Of a DNA stretch of 64,000 bases, positions 1 to 9,384 are shown one piece after another (positions within the stretch are counted from its first letter, which is position 1; every line of letters begins with the position of its first letter). The position numbers and the translations under genes were made by a program. Under the pieces are notes generated by a model. The model saw only the letters and a list, made by a program, of their open reading frames with translations, was not told the DNA's origin and searched no databases. Source of the DNA: Lichtheimia corymbifera B2541 (taxonomy: Eukaryota > Mucoromycota > Mucoromycetes > Mucorales > Lichtheimiaceae); the NCBI GenBank assembly GCA_000697475.1, contig JNEU01000829.1:40926-104925 (forward strand). The letters are read 5' to 3'.

Positions 1-307
1 CACACACACACTTGCCTCGATCGTTGGTCATGCGTCCCATGGTATAACTTGTAGCAAGGCCACCACTATTACTACTACTTCCCGCAGCAGCAGCAGTTGC
101 ATGGGCACCATCCAGAGATTGCTGCATTGGACGAGCTGGGAAAGGGCATGCGGGCATAGCAGAAGAAGGATACACAAAGGAACACGATTCGGCGCTTTGA
201 TGATGTGCTGCTGCTGCCGTTTTAGTAACATTCGGCTCGGCCGTTGTTCTCAGTGATGAAAATGAAGGCATAGAAGCATCTACATCGCATTGATTATGAC
301 AATCCAT
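1..307 (-). CDS. Unrecognised protein, N-terminal part only (runs off window)
   Basis: An ATG at 305-307 on the minus strand opens a frame that stays open to the window edge. The predicted N-terminus is low-complexity: Ser/Thr/Ala-rich, with a run of Ala-Ala-Ala-Ala before a His-His pair, several Met-Pro and Cys-Pro pairs, and a second Ala/Ser/Asn run. No domain is recognisable. A possible exon end lies at about position 16, where GAG is followed by GCAAGT, a typical GC-AG 5' splice site; the frame is also open without splicing, so this is not settled. The composition would fit a disordered regulatory protein, but nothing specific supports that. The promoter would lie in the short 308-467 gap behind EMC4. 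Confidence 0.45.
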   Translation of the reverse strand, partial: MDCHNQCDVDASMPSFSSLRTTAEPNVTKTAAAAHHQSAESCSFVYPSSAMPACPFPARPMQQSLDGAHATAAAAGSSSNSGGLATSYTMGRMTNDRGKCVC

Positions 308-467
308 AGTGTGTAAAACAAAACAATAAAGGAAAAAAAGGAAATGAAGCGATCCCTCATTCTTTGCTTGCCATATTCTGGTTCAAATGTAAAGATTTCT
401 TTTACTTTTCCCGGGATAACGTCCTCGTCGTCATGCTTTATTATAGTTCAACATGCTCGAGTACCTA

Positions 468-1267
468 TCAAAGTAACATGTCAATAACCCAAGTACTATT
501 CCCATCCTTACTACTACTACTACTACTACTACTACTTGCCTGTTTATGAGGTAAAAAGGCCAACCAATCCGACGTCGTTGTAGGAAGCAAGCCCATCGCA
601 TTGACCTTGTACACACCCAAAAGCACTGTCAATAAATGAAGGCCAATAAACAAAAGCTTCGGAACAATCAAATCTGCAGCTGTTTCCTTGGATTCAAAAC
701 GACCAAAAGCTTAAAGAAAGTGGTTGTCAATAGAGTGTATACATATACACACAATATCATTTACTTACTTTGTTGCAATGACATGATGGCTTTGGCTGGG
801 TTCAAGAAGAGCATGATTGTAATCATGACACTGAAGATCTGCACACCATTGCCCGTCATATAAATCATGATGGCATTCATAGGAATACTCTTGGCTGGAC
901 CCCATGCGACATCCCAAGCTCGCTACATGAGAAGGTATTAGCAAAACATTATCCAGGAATAAACTCGCTTTACAAACCCGAATCTTTAATGCACTATCAT
1001 TATGAGCATCTTGTGTGGTAGTTTGTCTTGCTGACTTCTATGCTATTGTTCAGTGACCTGCTCCTGCTCCTCCTGTTCACAAGTAGTCTCGAACTTACTG
1101 AAGCACCCTTGGATTGTGAAAGTGCACCTGGCTCGTATCCCACAGGATTAGCAACCGCTTTTGTCCTAATGTAAAGGAAAAGGTTGGTCCCGTCATCGAC
1201 ACTCGAATGCTGAACCCCACCTTTTGTTTGCACTTATTGAAGCGTAATCGATCGACCAGTCCGTCAT
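468..1267 (-). CDS. EMC4: ER membrane protein complex subunit 4 (EMC4)
   Basis: EMC4 is a membrane subunit of the ER membrane complex, an insertase for tail-anchored and multi-pass proteins. The spliced protein begins MTDWSIDYAS, followed by the conserved NPVGY element. It then has an RAWDVAWGP segment, two hydrophobic helices (one containing IPMNAIMIYMTGNG) and the diagnostic C-terminal stretch MGLLPTTTSDWLAF, which is close to the animal version. Four introns are inferred; one joins AAA-AG to G-ACA near 1220 and another separates KIR from RAWD near 975. The start is the first ATG giving the family N-terminus. Oddity: after the conserved end the protein carries a run of nine serines encoded by an AGT microsatellite, then a short tail. 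Identity is firm; exact exon ends are hand-drawn. Confidence 0.9.
509..536. repeat. (CTA)n trinucleotide microsatellite inside EMC4
   Basis: About nine tandem CTA units on the plus strand. Read on the minus strand they are AGT codons giving the poly-serine run near the EMC4 C-terminus. Confidence 0.9.
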
Positions 1268-2260
1268 GTTGAAGCTGAGATGTGCGCGCCGCGTTTGCGC
1301 AGAGACCACAACCTGTAGTGATTTTGCGGAACCATAACTCCCTGATCCTCCACATTTGGATGCGTTGCCACCCAACCATTGCCCATCGTCGTTGCCAGGC
1401 AATCCATGAGGCCCTCTTTGTATATACACATATTAAATACATTCATTTCAAGAGATTCAATCCAATCCTTTCCTCATAATGTCTTTATCCTTCTCCATCA
1501 GCTATTATGAAGAATACTATCTGGCTCATATAATAGAGGAATAATATCTTCAGTATACCTCAAACGCAGAGGACTATGGGCACACAGCACTGCCCGCTGA
1601 CTCCATCTTTATCATTCAAAGTGAAAGCTTCGCATTGTACGTGACCCTTTAGAAATTCTACTGCCCATTTGGCTCGTTAATAAACATGCAAGAAGTTGTT
1701 ATATATATTCATTCATCCGCTTTTATCATGTTTTTATCACGAGACACAAAGATTGTCCGAGTTTCAGGAACATCAAATTCAACCGCGGCATGTATGATCA
1801 TCGTTCAAATTGCACTTTACCACGATTGGGTGACACAGCAACTTGCAAAACGCCACTGTTTATATGTGTTCATTGTCACTCACAAGGTAGTATTATCTAT
1901 GGGTTATGTACAAGTTGGTGTTCGATTAGCTTACGCCTCAGTTGTCGCATGGAAATATTGCCACATGACGTTAGATATGTTTTATGAATGACTTTGGGAA
2001 GGTGGCCTTCCAGGATTGACATAAGCGGAGATGCCATCTGGAGGAGGTATGCTGTATCAAATAGTGTGCATGACATCGTCGTCAAGTATCGTATGAATCC
2101 ACCAATAGATTGCTTTTGGTGCTATTCCCAGTTAGGCTGAATGCAGTGTAATTTCTTTTCTCCAGCCTTGTTTACTACGCGCACGCTTGTACAATATAAA
2201 AAGGACGTATCCTTTCTCCCATACTTCTCATTGTTTTGTCTCTTTTATCAGTGCTTCATC
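1268..2260. other. Intergenic region with a TATA box for the next gene
   Basis: Several small open frames occur on both strands, but none shows family similarity, splice support or a clear start context. A TATA-like element (TATAAAAA) lies at 2195-2202, about 60 bases ahead of the ATG at 2261, and is the likely core promoter of that gene. Nothing else recognisable is present. Confidence 0.6.
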
Positions 2261-2681
2261 ATGTCATCAGGTATAACACCAGCACTGTAAATGTTGACAC
2301 CTAGGACCAATCAACAGTATATACCTAGACTTGGTTGCCATCAAGGTGCTTTACAAGGAAGACGTTTCAAATAACGATATTATGATTCATTTTGAGAAAC
2401 ATAAGGATTCTGGAGTCGAAAATTTACGATATCTCGGGCAGGAAGAAACAGACGAAGGCAGAGGCTATACTTGTGAAGTCGACACCAACTATTTGGATCG
2501 TTTTCTTAATTATCCTTTTGTGGGTACTGTCGATAGCGTCACCGCAACGGACATGTTGGAAAACATGATACCTGAAGCTTTAGCACGAGATGTATCCACA
2601 GTACTAGGATCGCATTCCCCTACCGGGAGGATGGAAGAAGATGCTGTTTCAGCATATCAAAAATACCTAGGAAATCAATAA
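2261..2681 (+). CDS. Small unrecognised protein, about 128 aa
   Basis: The ATG at 2261 is followed after ten bases by a splice donor (CAG|GTATAA) and an acceptor at 2301-2304 (CCTAG), a 34-base intron. The join gives MSSGPINSIYLDLVAIKVLY and runs in frame to a TAA at 2679-2681. Without this splice the frame has no ATG until 2382 and an in-frame TGA upstream, so the intron decides the start. The product is acidic, with no signal peptide, membrane segment or known motif. A TATA-like box sits about 60 bases upstream. It may be a lineage-specific conserved protein. Function unknown. Confidence 0.6.
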
Positions 2682-3074
2682 AAGTGATTATGTGACAGCC
2701 ATTTTCCGACCGAATGTGCAAAGTTAGGTCGTTTACATCTGGATGGAATATGAGGGCACACCACTGAAGGGAGCATTCACGATTGTAAAACTCGCGACTA
2801 GGAGCAAAATGAGTAGTAGCAATAATGCTGAAAAGCACATGGGAGACCCATAGATCTACTGGAATGGGTGCATTGTACTTATGTGTATACATCGGTGGGC
2901 TACATAATAGTGTGCATGGTTTATGCAGGTCATGTGATTTAGCTATTTTCTAGCATGACCCTTCTACTCATCAAACAGTGTGTTTAAACCAGTAGCACAA
3001 GGTGAGATATTTATTGCTTAGTATATTCTTAAGCGATGGGCGAGTTACGAGGGACATTTGGTTTTATTGATTCT
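2682..3074. other. Short intergenic gap between convergent genes
   Basis: The upstream gene runs right and the next gene runs left, so both 3' ends meet here. A minus-strand open frame at 2620-2892 overlaps the upstream gene and has no support. Nothing else seen. Confidence 0.5.
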
Positions 3075-3854
3075 TTATTCTTCATCATCACTACTATCGC
3101 TACTATATGCTGCCATGAGGGAAGACAGGGTATTGGCTGAAGACGTTGGCTTGCTTGTACTAGCTGCTGTGTTGTTGCTGTTGCTGTCATCTCGTTTTTC
3201 GGTTGTGCTCTTACCCGTTGATTTTGCCTTTTTGGTCGTATGCGTATCTCCCTCATCATCCTCTGCATTCCGTTTCTTTTTGACAATGACCAATCCATTC
3301 AATGCTGCCTTTTTGGAACTGCCAGCGGAGGATCGTCGATGGGGTGGTGGTTTCTTGGTAGCAGCTGTTGTTGTCGTTGTTGTTGTCACGGTAGCCGGTA
3401 ACTCGGGTGCTGTCGTCCGTGTTTGTTCCACAGCCCTAGTAGGATGTTAAGTTTTCTCCATCATATGCTGAATATCATGACACACACTTGCGATAGGCAG
3501 CAATCTCATCCTGTTCTTTTTGTCGCTGTTCGAGTGCAAGCTTCTCTTGAACATCCAAAAGTGACTCAAAATACTCGGCTTCTTCATCGTCCACTCGCTT
3601 GATCAAGTTGCTCAATCGTGTAGCTTCCTGGAACTGCTCTTCTTTGATCGTTCGTTGTTCTTGCAATCGTTCAAATAGCGTGCGAGGATCGTATTCTGGT
3701 TGTGGTTTGGATGCATCTGAAACAGCCAAGGTTGCCCATTAGTCTCCATGCTCAAGGAAGCTCTCGTTGTAGTAGTAGTACCCTGTTCATTCTGCTTGTC
3801 GTTGATTTCTAACTCCTTATCCTGATCGACGATGGAACGCGAGACGAACTTCAT
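3075..3854 (-). CDS. FAM192A/PIP30-Fyv6 family nuclear protein (NIP30 domain)
   Basis: In animals this family (FAM192A/PIP30) binds the proteasome activator PSME3; yeast Fyv6 is a splicing factor. Exon 1 starts MKFVSRSIVDQ, typical of the family. A 5' site after GAACAGG (GTACTA) and a TTTCAG acceptor, with an ACTAAT branch-like site, join it to EYDPRTLFERLQEQ. This leads into the charged NIP30 helical region, containing EEAEYFESLLDVQEK and ending near AAYRK. A second intron leads to a low-complexity Thr/Ser/Lys-rich exon with nuclear-localisation-like KKKR and KKAK runs. The last residues, YSSDSSDDEE, are an acidic CK2-type tail. Length is about 220 aa, usual for the family. Assignment rests on the conserved N-terminal domain. 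Confidence 0.82.
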
Positions 3855-6249
3855 TGTGTGAGAGAGGAGAAAAGGGAAAGGGAAAAAGCTCAAGGACAAA
3901 TTTGGGTCCGCTGTCTTAAAACTCATATGCGGATTGCATAGCAACGTAACCTAGAGACCCTCCTTTGTAGTAGTAGTCCACTGAATAAAGCATTGCTAAT
4001 TATCAACATCATCGTGGTGGAATTATGTATGCTGGGGTGAATTACAATCGTAATATAATGCAAGACAAAGAACAACCCGAGACCATTTCTTTGTTGCTGG
4101 CCATGATGTCAAGTAATATACTACATGCGATAATCCCCTGAGTGTTTTGTATCAGAAAACTAGGCTTGGATAGGAATTCTTTATCTTGGTCGCCATGTTG
4201 ACGAGAGACAAATATTAAAGAGAATACGACACCACCTACTTGAGGATGGTTATCAACACATATTGAGCGTGTCGGAACCATGGAAACTGTAGCACATGAC
4301 CCACCCAAAATGACACCATCAAGTCCGATAGTCCTTGGATATTTAAAGAGCTGTTTCGTCAAAGTAAAGGAGCACTGTATTTCTTTCTTCTATCGTTGTC
4401 TTTCTCAGTGTATCCTGTTTACCATATTCAGGCAGCTATATAAAGAGAAACTTTTGGTGCTTTGATATTCTCCCTAGCACCTACAAGCAACATCCCAACA
4501 TCACTGACACTACTGTTGTGGTTGTGTAGGGGATCATGACAGCTTATAGTAGAAAACTATCGGTGGGCAGATAGACTCGGCTCGTGTATGGTTATATCTT
4601 AGGGGGCTACCCATTTCCCACTTTCTTTGTTCTCTCGTTCAAGAACACAATCACACAAAATGCTTGCAGTGGAATTCAAGGACCACGACTAAACGCTTGA
4701 GTTCACAGCGAGTGTATATCTTCCAGATGGTGTGGTGCGCGTGGACTAGTCAAGAGGGGAAAAAGTGTTCAGGCCAGGTTCATCTTCTTCATGGCTGAGC
4801 TACAAAGAACCACACGTGAAGCGTTCGTTGAACCCCTTGATCTCAGCTGCTGATGAAGGAAGGGAACATGGGTTTCCGAGGTGTCAAGGGCATGGACTTC
4901 TTGGAAATTTGCCCTGTGGCTTCAGTATACAGGCCGGCCAGGATCCCAACTGATCATCAAGCGAGGGTTTCTATATGGCCGTGTGTTCTCTTGAACCGTG
5001 ACAAGTACAACAACATTAAGGCAACCAACGGCATTATTGACCGAGCTTGCCACAACAACAATACGATGATCACATCGAGTTCATCGACTTGTTTAGAGAA
5101 AACGACACAGCATATAGAATGGAGATATTCCAATCCTTCTTTCATGCGAAGTTATCCTCATCATCCACCTGTCAACTCGCAGCCTGGTGGTTTCTACCGA
5201 AACTATCTACTCTCGCATAGTAAAGGATATTACCAAAAAGTACTGGTCTCTTCATGCTTCAAATAAACGGCCGGCGAGTAAAACTGAACATGTCATTTGT
5301 TGTTGTGAGCTTTAGTGATGCTGCAATTCCTTGTTGATGTTGTATATCCTTTTGGTATCATGCGATCTACTACTGTATGTAATGGGTAGTGGCGGGATGG
5401 CACCCTTACATACAATGCTAAAGCTGTTACCAATAGGATCATTGTTGTCGTTACCAAGCACAGTAACTGGGCATGTGTACGACGTCAAAAACTGTGCTAG
5501 ATCATACATGGCATGCATGTATGTTCAAAGACGGCATAAAATGTTCTTCTCACACCGACGTTATCTTTTGTGTTTCGGTCATCAGCTGCTTCTTCTGTTA
5601 TCATTGTCAGATGATGATGAACGACTCAAAATGTGTGCTGACCATGCTTATATTCTACACGCCACAGAGCATTTTTCTTATTTTCTTTTTCTTTCATGTC
5701 AACAACAACAACAATGACTACTCTGACAATCAAGATAATTGACAAAAAGCCATCGGATGATCGAAGCATGCTAAACACCTCCTCCCCCGTTTCTCCAACA
5801 ATGAACAAGGAAATGGCTCAAAGCATCAAGTACAAACACTCTGTGTATTGTGATTGTAAGTAAATGGTAAAAAAAAAGCATCCACACACTCATGCTTGTA
5901 TTATTAGGCCATGGTTCGGGTATGGGTTGCGAATGTACTCAACTATGTGAATGCACTACCACGTACTATGTGCCAAGGTGTGAATGTGGAAGAGGATGTC
6001 ATCGTGCATGGGATCCATGTATGTTAGCGTGATAGTTGTAGTAGTATGGTTGTGAAGAAAATAAAAGAAAAGCATAGTTGTGTGAGTGATGCATGAATGG
6101 GGAGGAGGGAGGTGTGGGTGCCAAACAGCGCAGACTAGCGGTAGAGTAGAGTGGAGTGGAGTACGTACCACGTCACCCCTGTCATAATAAATTTTCAGGC
6201 TGGCAGGCCTTGGGGGATTGCTCTTGATCATTTACACACAGAGAATAGA
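3855..6249. other. Gene-poor interval, 2.4 kb
   Basis: No convincing gene was found. Open frames near 4042-4362 (minus) and 5331-5742 (plus) lack family similarity and splice support. A stretch at about 4650-5266 looks like decayed coding sequence and is listed separately. Simple-sequence patches occur, for example an AAC-rich stretch near 5698-5715. The last 100 bases should hold the OSCP promoter. Confidence 0.5.
4650..5266 (+). pseudogene. Possible decayed gene, family not recognised
   Basis: All three plus frames carry coding-like stretches that hand over to one another, each ended by a stop. One frame has the charged segment RENDTAYRMEIFQSFFHAKL around 5090-5150. Another is open from 4853 to 5266. 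This is what a once-coding region looks like after frameshifts, but the parent family could not be named. It could also be chance open sequence. No splice pattern restores one long frame. Confidence 0.25.
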
Positions 6250-7172
6250 ATGGCCTCCCGCTTCACTCGACTGACCACTCTTGCTCCCAAGGTACAACCT
6301 TGTGCTTTTATTATCAATACAACCCTATTTACGTCTATGATATGATATCTCCTTGTTTCTAGTTGGCTCGTGGCTATGCTGCTGCCGCTGCTCCCAAGGT
6401 AAGAAACGGGATATATAGATATGGATACAGATAGAGAGAGCGACATGCCCATGAACAACCCGCATTGACCCTCCCATGCGTAGCCTCCTGTCACTCTTTT
6501 CGGTCTTGATGGTCGTTACGCTACTGCTCTTTATACCGCTGCTGTTCGTCAAAACTCGCTTGATGCCGTTGAACGCGATCTTACTCAGCTCCAGAACCTC
6601 ATCAGCAAGGACAAGACTGTTCAAGCCTTCCTTGAAAACCCCACTGTCACCGGTCAAGCCAAGGCTGATGGTATCAAGGCTCTTCTCGCCAAGGCTGGCA
6701 ATGTGAACGCTTTGACCAAGAACCTCTTTGAAGTATTGAATGAAAACAGCCGTCTTGATCAAACCGCCAAGGTCCTCAACGCTTACGCTGAATTGATGAG
6801 CGCTCACCGCAACGAACTTCCTTTGGTTGTCACCTCCGCCAAGGTAAGAAAACTCATGATGATGGAATAAGGATAAAGGCTTATTATGGTATATAGGAAT
6901 TGGATAAGTCTACTTTGAACAAGATTGCCGACTCTCTTCAAAAGAGCAAGCTCGCTGAAGGCAAGAAGCTTTTGATCTCCAACAAGGTCAAGCCTGATAT
7001 CCTCGGTGGTATCCTCGTTGAGATTGGTGACAAGAGCATTGATTTGACTGTCTCTGGAAAGGTTGCTAAGCTCAACAAGCTCGTCACTGGTAAGAAAAGA
7101 GAGGGATAGGATATAGCATTGCCAAATGATGTTAATGCAAATGGGTGTTCTCCTTTTGTAGATTCCGTGTAA
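6250..7172 (+). CDS. ATP5: ATP synthase subunit 5 / OSCP, mitochondrial
   Basis: OSCP links the F1 head of ATP synthase to the peripheral stalk. Five exons are read: 6250-6291, 6363-6398, 6484-6843, 6897-7089 and 7162-7172, with GT-AG introns throughout, giving 213 aa. The first two tiny exons encode an Arg/Ala-rich mitochondrial presequence (MASRFTRLTT, then LARGYAAAAPK). Mature OSCP starts at PPVTLFGLDGRYATALY, a family hallmark, and ends with the conserved segment PDILGGILVEIGDKSIDLTV followed by a basic helix. The last exon holds only the end of the final split codon, two codons and the stop. Length and motifs are normal. The first ATG with a presequence was taken as the start. Confidence 0.95.
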
Positions 7173-7464
7173 ATGACTAGCATATTGATTGTATCATGAT
7201 TTTTTCCATAAACAATGAGGATGTCTATTCTTATCGTTTGTAACAAAGAGTACTTGAGGACCCCATTTCTTTTGATCATTGCTTAATTAAACGTTGGCAT
7301 GTGTATCTGTTGCCTAGCAACCAGCCAATGCTTATGTATCATCCCATTTTTTTACACGCCACGTCCAATTCCCAATTCATCTCTTTCGAGATACATCATC
7401 ATGATCCATAGTGTTGTCCCTGAAGGGGGGTAATGTTTAATGACAGCGAAAAAACGTAAAAGGC
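7173..7464. other. Short gap between convergent genes
   Basis: The 3' flanks of the OSCP gene and the eL36 gene meet here. No other feature was seen. Confidence 0.5.
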
Positions 7465-7939
7465 TTAGTGCTGACGACGGGACTCGGCGATGACACCCTG
7501 GAGCTCGTCAATTTTCTTCTTGGCGCGAACAAAGGTACCAAGCTATAGAAGAATGTCAATATCTACGTATCAATATAGTCAATAAAGAAACAACGTACTC
7601 TTCTCTTGGTGAGCTTCTTGGCACGCTTGTCACGGGAGTTCTTGATCAATTCCATAACACGGCGTTCGTAGGGAGCGAAACCGGCAACTTCACGGACGAT
7701 GCTGCGAACGAAAGCGGTGCGCTTGCCAATAGCCTAGTCAATGTGAATGGGGTTGTTGTTGTCGAAATGAGTTGACTGTATTCATCATCATCCATCCATC
7801 CATCCATCCATCTATCTACAGGATGAATCCATCCATTACATACGCGACGTTGAGAAGGCTTCTGCTTGAGCTCACGACGGGTGGTGATGTGGCCCTTGTT
7901 GATACCAACGGCGATGCCTGACTTTTGCTGGGGTGCCAT
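7465..7939 (-). CDS. RPL36: 60S ribosomal protein eL36
   Basis: eL36 is a component of the large ribosomal subunit. The protein starts [17 protein letters not shown], the family N-terminus. A central block includes [20 protein letters not shown] and a basic [10 protein letters not shown] run, and the C-terminus is [15 protein letters not shown]...ESRRQH. Two introns split it: one after the codons for SQRR (GTATGT), one after KRR (GTACGT). About 100 aa, the usual size. The first intron contains an ATCC microsatellite. The stop is the TAA complement at 7465-7467. Confidence 0.96.
7789..7812. repeat. (ATCC)n tetranucleotide microsatellite in eL36 intron 1
   Basis: About six tandem CATC/ATCC units inside the intron, followed by related imperfect units to about 7835. 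Confidence 0.85.
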
Positions 7940-8136
7940 TTCGAAAGAGAGGGGGTTCCAATGGAGTGTCTTGGAGTGCCACTTGAACACCAACCACCAC
8001 CCCCTGAGCTTGAAATCTCAGCTGCTGCCCACTCACTACTTTCTTTATTCCCCAAATCTATGTATGCATTTCTCCTTTTTTTTATTATGATGCTTCTTTT
8101 CAACAACGATGAATGATGATGGGATGGTATTTATAG

Positions 8137-9230
8137 CTAATGTGTTGAAGTGAATCCTGAACGCGTGGGGGCAATCACGGATCGAACAGTTTGGTTCATG
8201 TAATTGGAGGATACCATGGTAGGTCGATGGCGTAAAGTAACTCGTAAAATACGACCTATATGATATATATATCAATAAATTGTCTCCCTCTCTCTCTATC
8301 AAACAACTTACCATCCGCCACTTCATTATCCAATTTGTTGATACACTCCAATGCTGCACTCTTTTGAGTAAACTCGATCTCTGCTTCACCAAAAGATCGT
8401 CCCGTCCTATCCACCAATACTTCACAATGGGCCACTTGTCCAAATTGAGCACAGATCATCTAACATGTGTGTATCAGTATCAAATCTCCATCTTTTTCGA
8501 TCCACGTCTCTCTTACCCTGATATCTTCTGCATTGGCGGAAGGATCCAAATTGCTAATGACCACGGTAGCAGGGCCAGATTCTCCTCGGATATTGATGCC
8601 ATGAACATTACCACCACCCATGGATGATCCCATCGGGGAACCAAAAGAAGAGGATGCACCATACGAAGCGCCACGGATCGAAAGTCCACGATGCATCACA
8701 CCTTGCTGTTGTGCATTGTTGTGTCCCACTCCTCCAATCATGGATGGTAACTTGTTGTTGTTGTTGTTGCTATTGTTGATGTTGTTGTTATTTCTACGAG
8801 AAACCTTCTTCGTGATGACGATGCTGGCTGGATCAACTACATTCTTGTTGGTCTTTTCTTGTTTGGATTGCTGACCCTATATATACATCAAACTCTATCA
8901 GTGCCTTGTCAAAAAGTGAGTGTGAGTGTGCGTATGTACCAGTCGAGATGATAGATTGGTGTTGGGACGTGGTGCTGATGCCTTGCCAATAGACTTTTTT
9001 GACTTGTTGCTTACGCCGAGATTGACATTGTTGCCGTTCTTGAGCTTGTCGTTGCGTCGCTGTCTTCCATTGCCACCGGCATTCTTGTTCTGATTCTTGT
9101 TGGATTGCTTTTTGGCGTTATTGCCTCGCTGGTTTTTCTGTTGCGATTTCCTTTGTTGTTGCTGTTGTTGTCGACCACCTTTGTTTCGCTTCTTAATTAT
9201 GTCATCGAGGGGACGATCGATATCCATCAT
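8137..9230 (-). CDS. ALY/REF-type mRNA export adaptor (Yra1-like)
   Basis: ALY/REF proteins bind mRNA and the helicase UAP56/Sub2 to promote nuclear export. The N-terminus, MMDIDRPLDDIIKKR, matches the UAP56-binding motif. A long Gln/Asn/Lys/Arg-rich disordered region follows, then one RRM. The RRM starts at TVVISNLDPSANAEDIR, continues after an intron with FGQVAHCEVLVDRTGRSFG and EIEFTQKSAALECI, and ends after another intron with GRILRVTL. The tail after the RRM is short. Four exons are supported by in-frame joins, including VADG|RILRV. An in-frame upstream ATG exists at about 9276-9278, but the double Met at 9225-9230 places the motif at the true N-terminus. The stop is at 8137-8139. Confidence 0.85.
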
Positions 9231-9384
9231 TGTGGTAGAATAGAGTAGTAGAAGAGAGAAAGGCCGTTTGAACTCCACACACCCACCCGCAGCCTCCCAA
9301 TCTTCTTGCAGGAAATTGCCTAAATAAAATCGTCACATGCTCTCTCCATCCAACACATGTCCACTGTTGACAGTTGTTTTATTC

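Noticed and set aside
1686..1991. Open frame of about 100 codons on the plus strand
   Set aside because: No start context, no splice support and no family motif; it lies between two genes with well-defined ends.
5331..5742. Overlapping plus-strand open frames of 89-128 codons
   Set aside because: Composition is Leu/Ser and poly-Gln/Asn from simple sequence; no motif, and the opposite strand is equally open.
9231..9278. Upstream in-frame ATG for the ALY/REF gene
   Set aside because: The added residues are hydrophobic and would bury the conserved N-terminal UAP56-binding motif.
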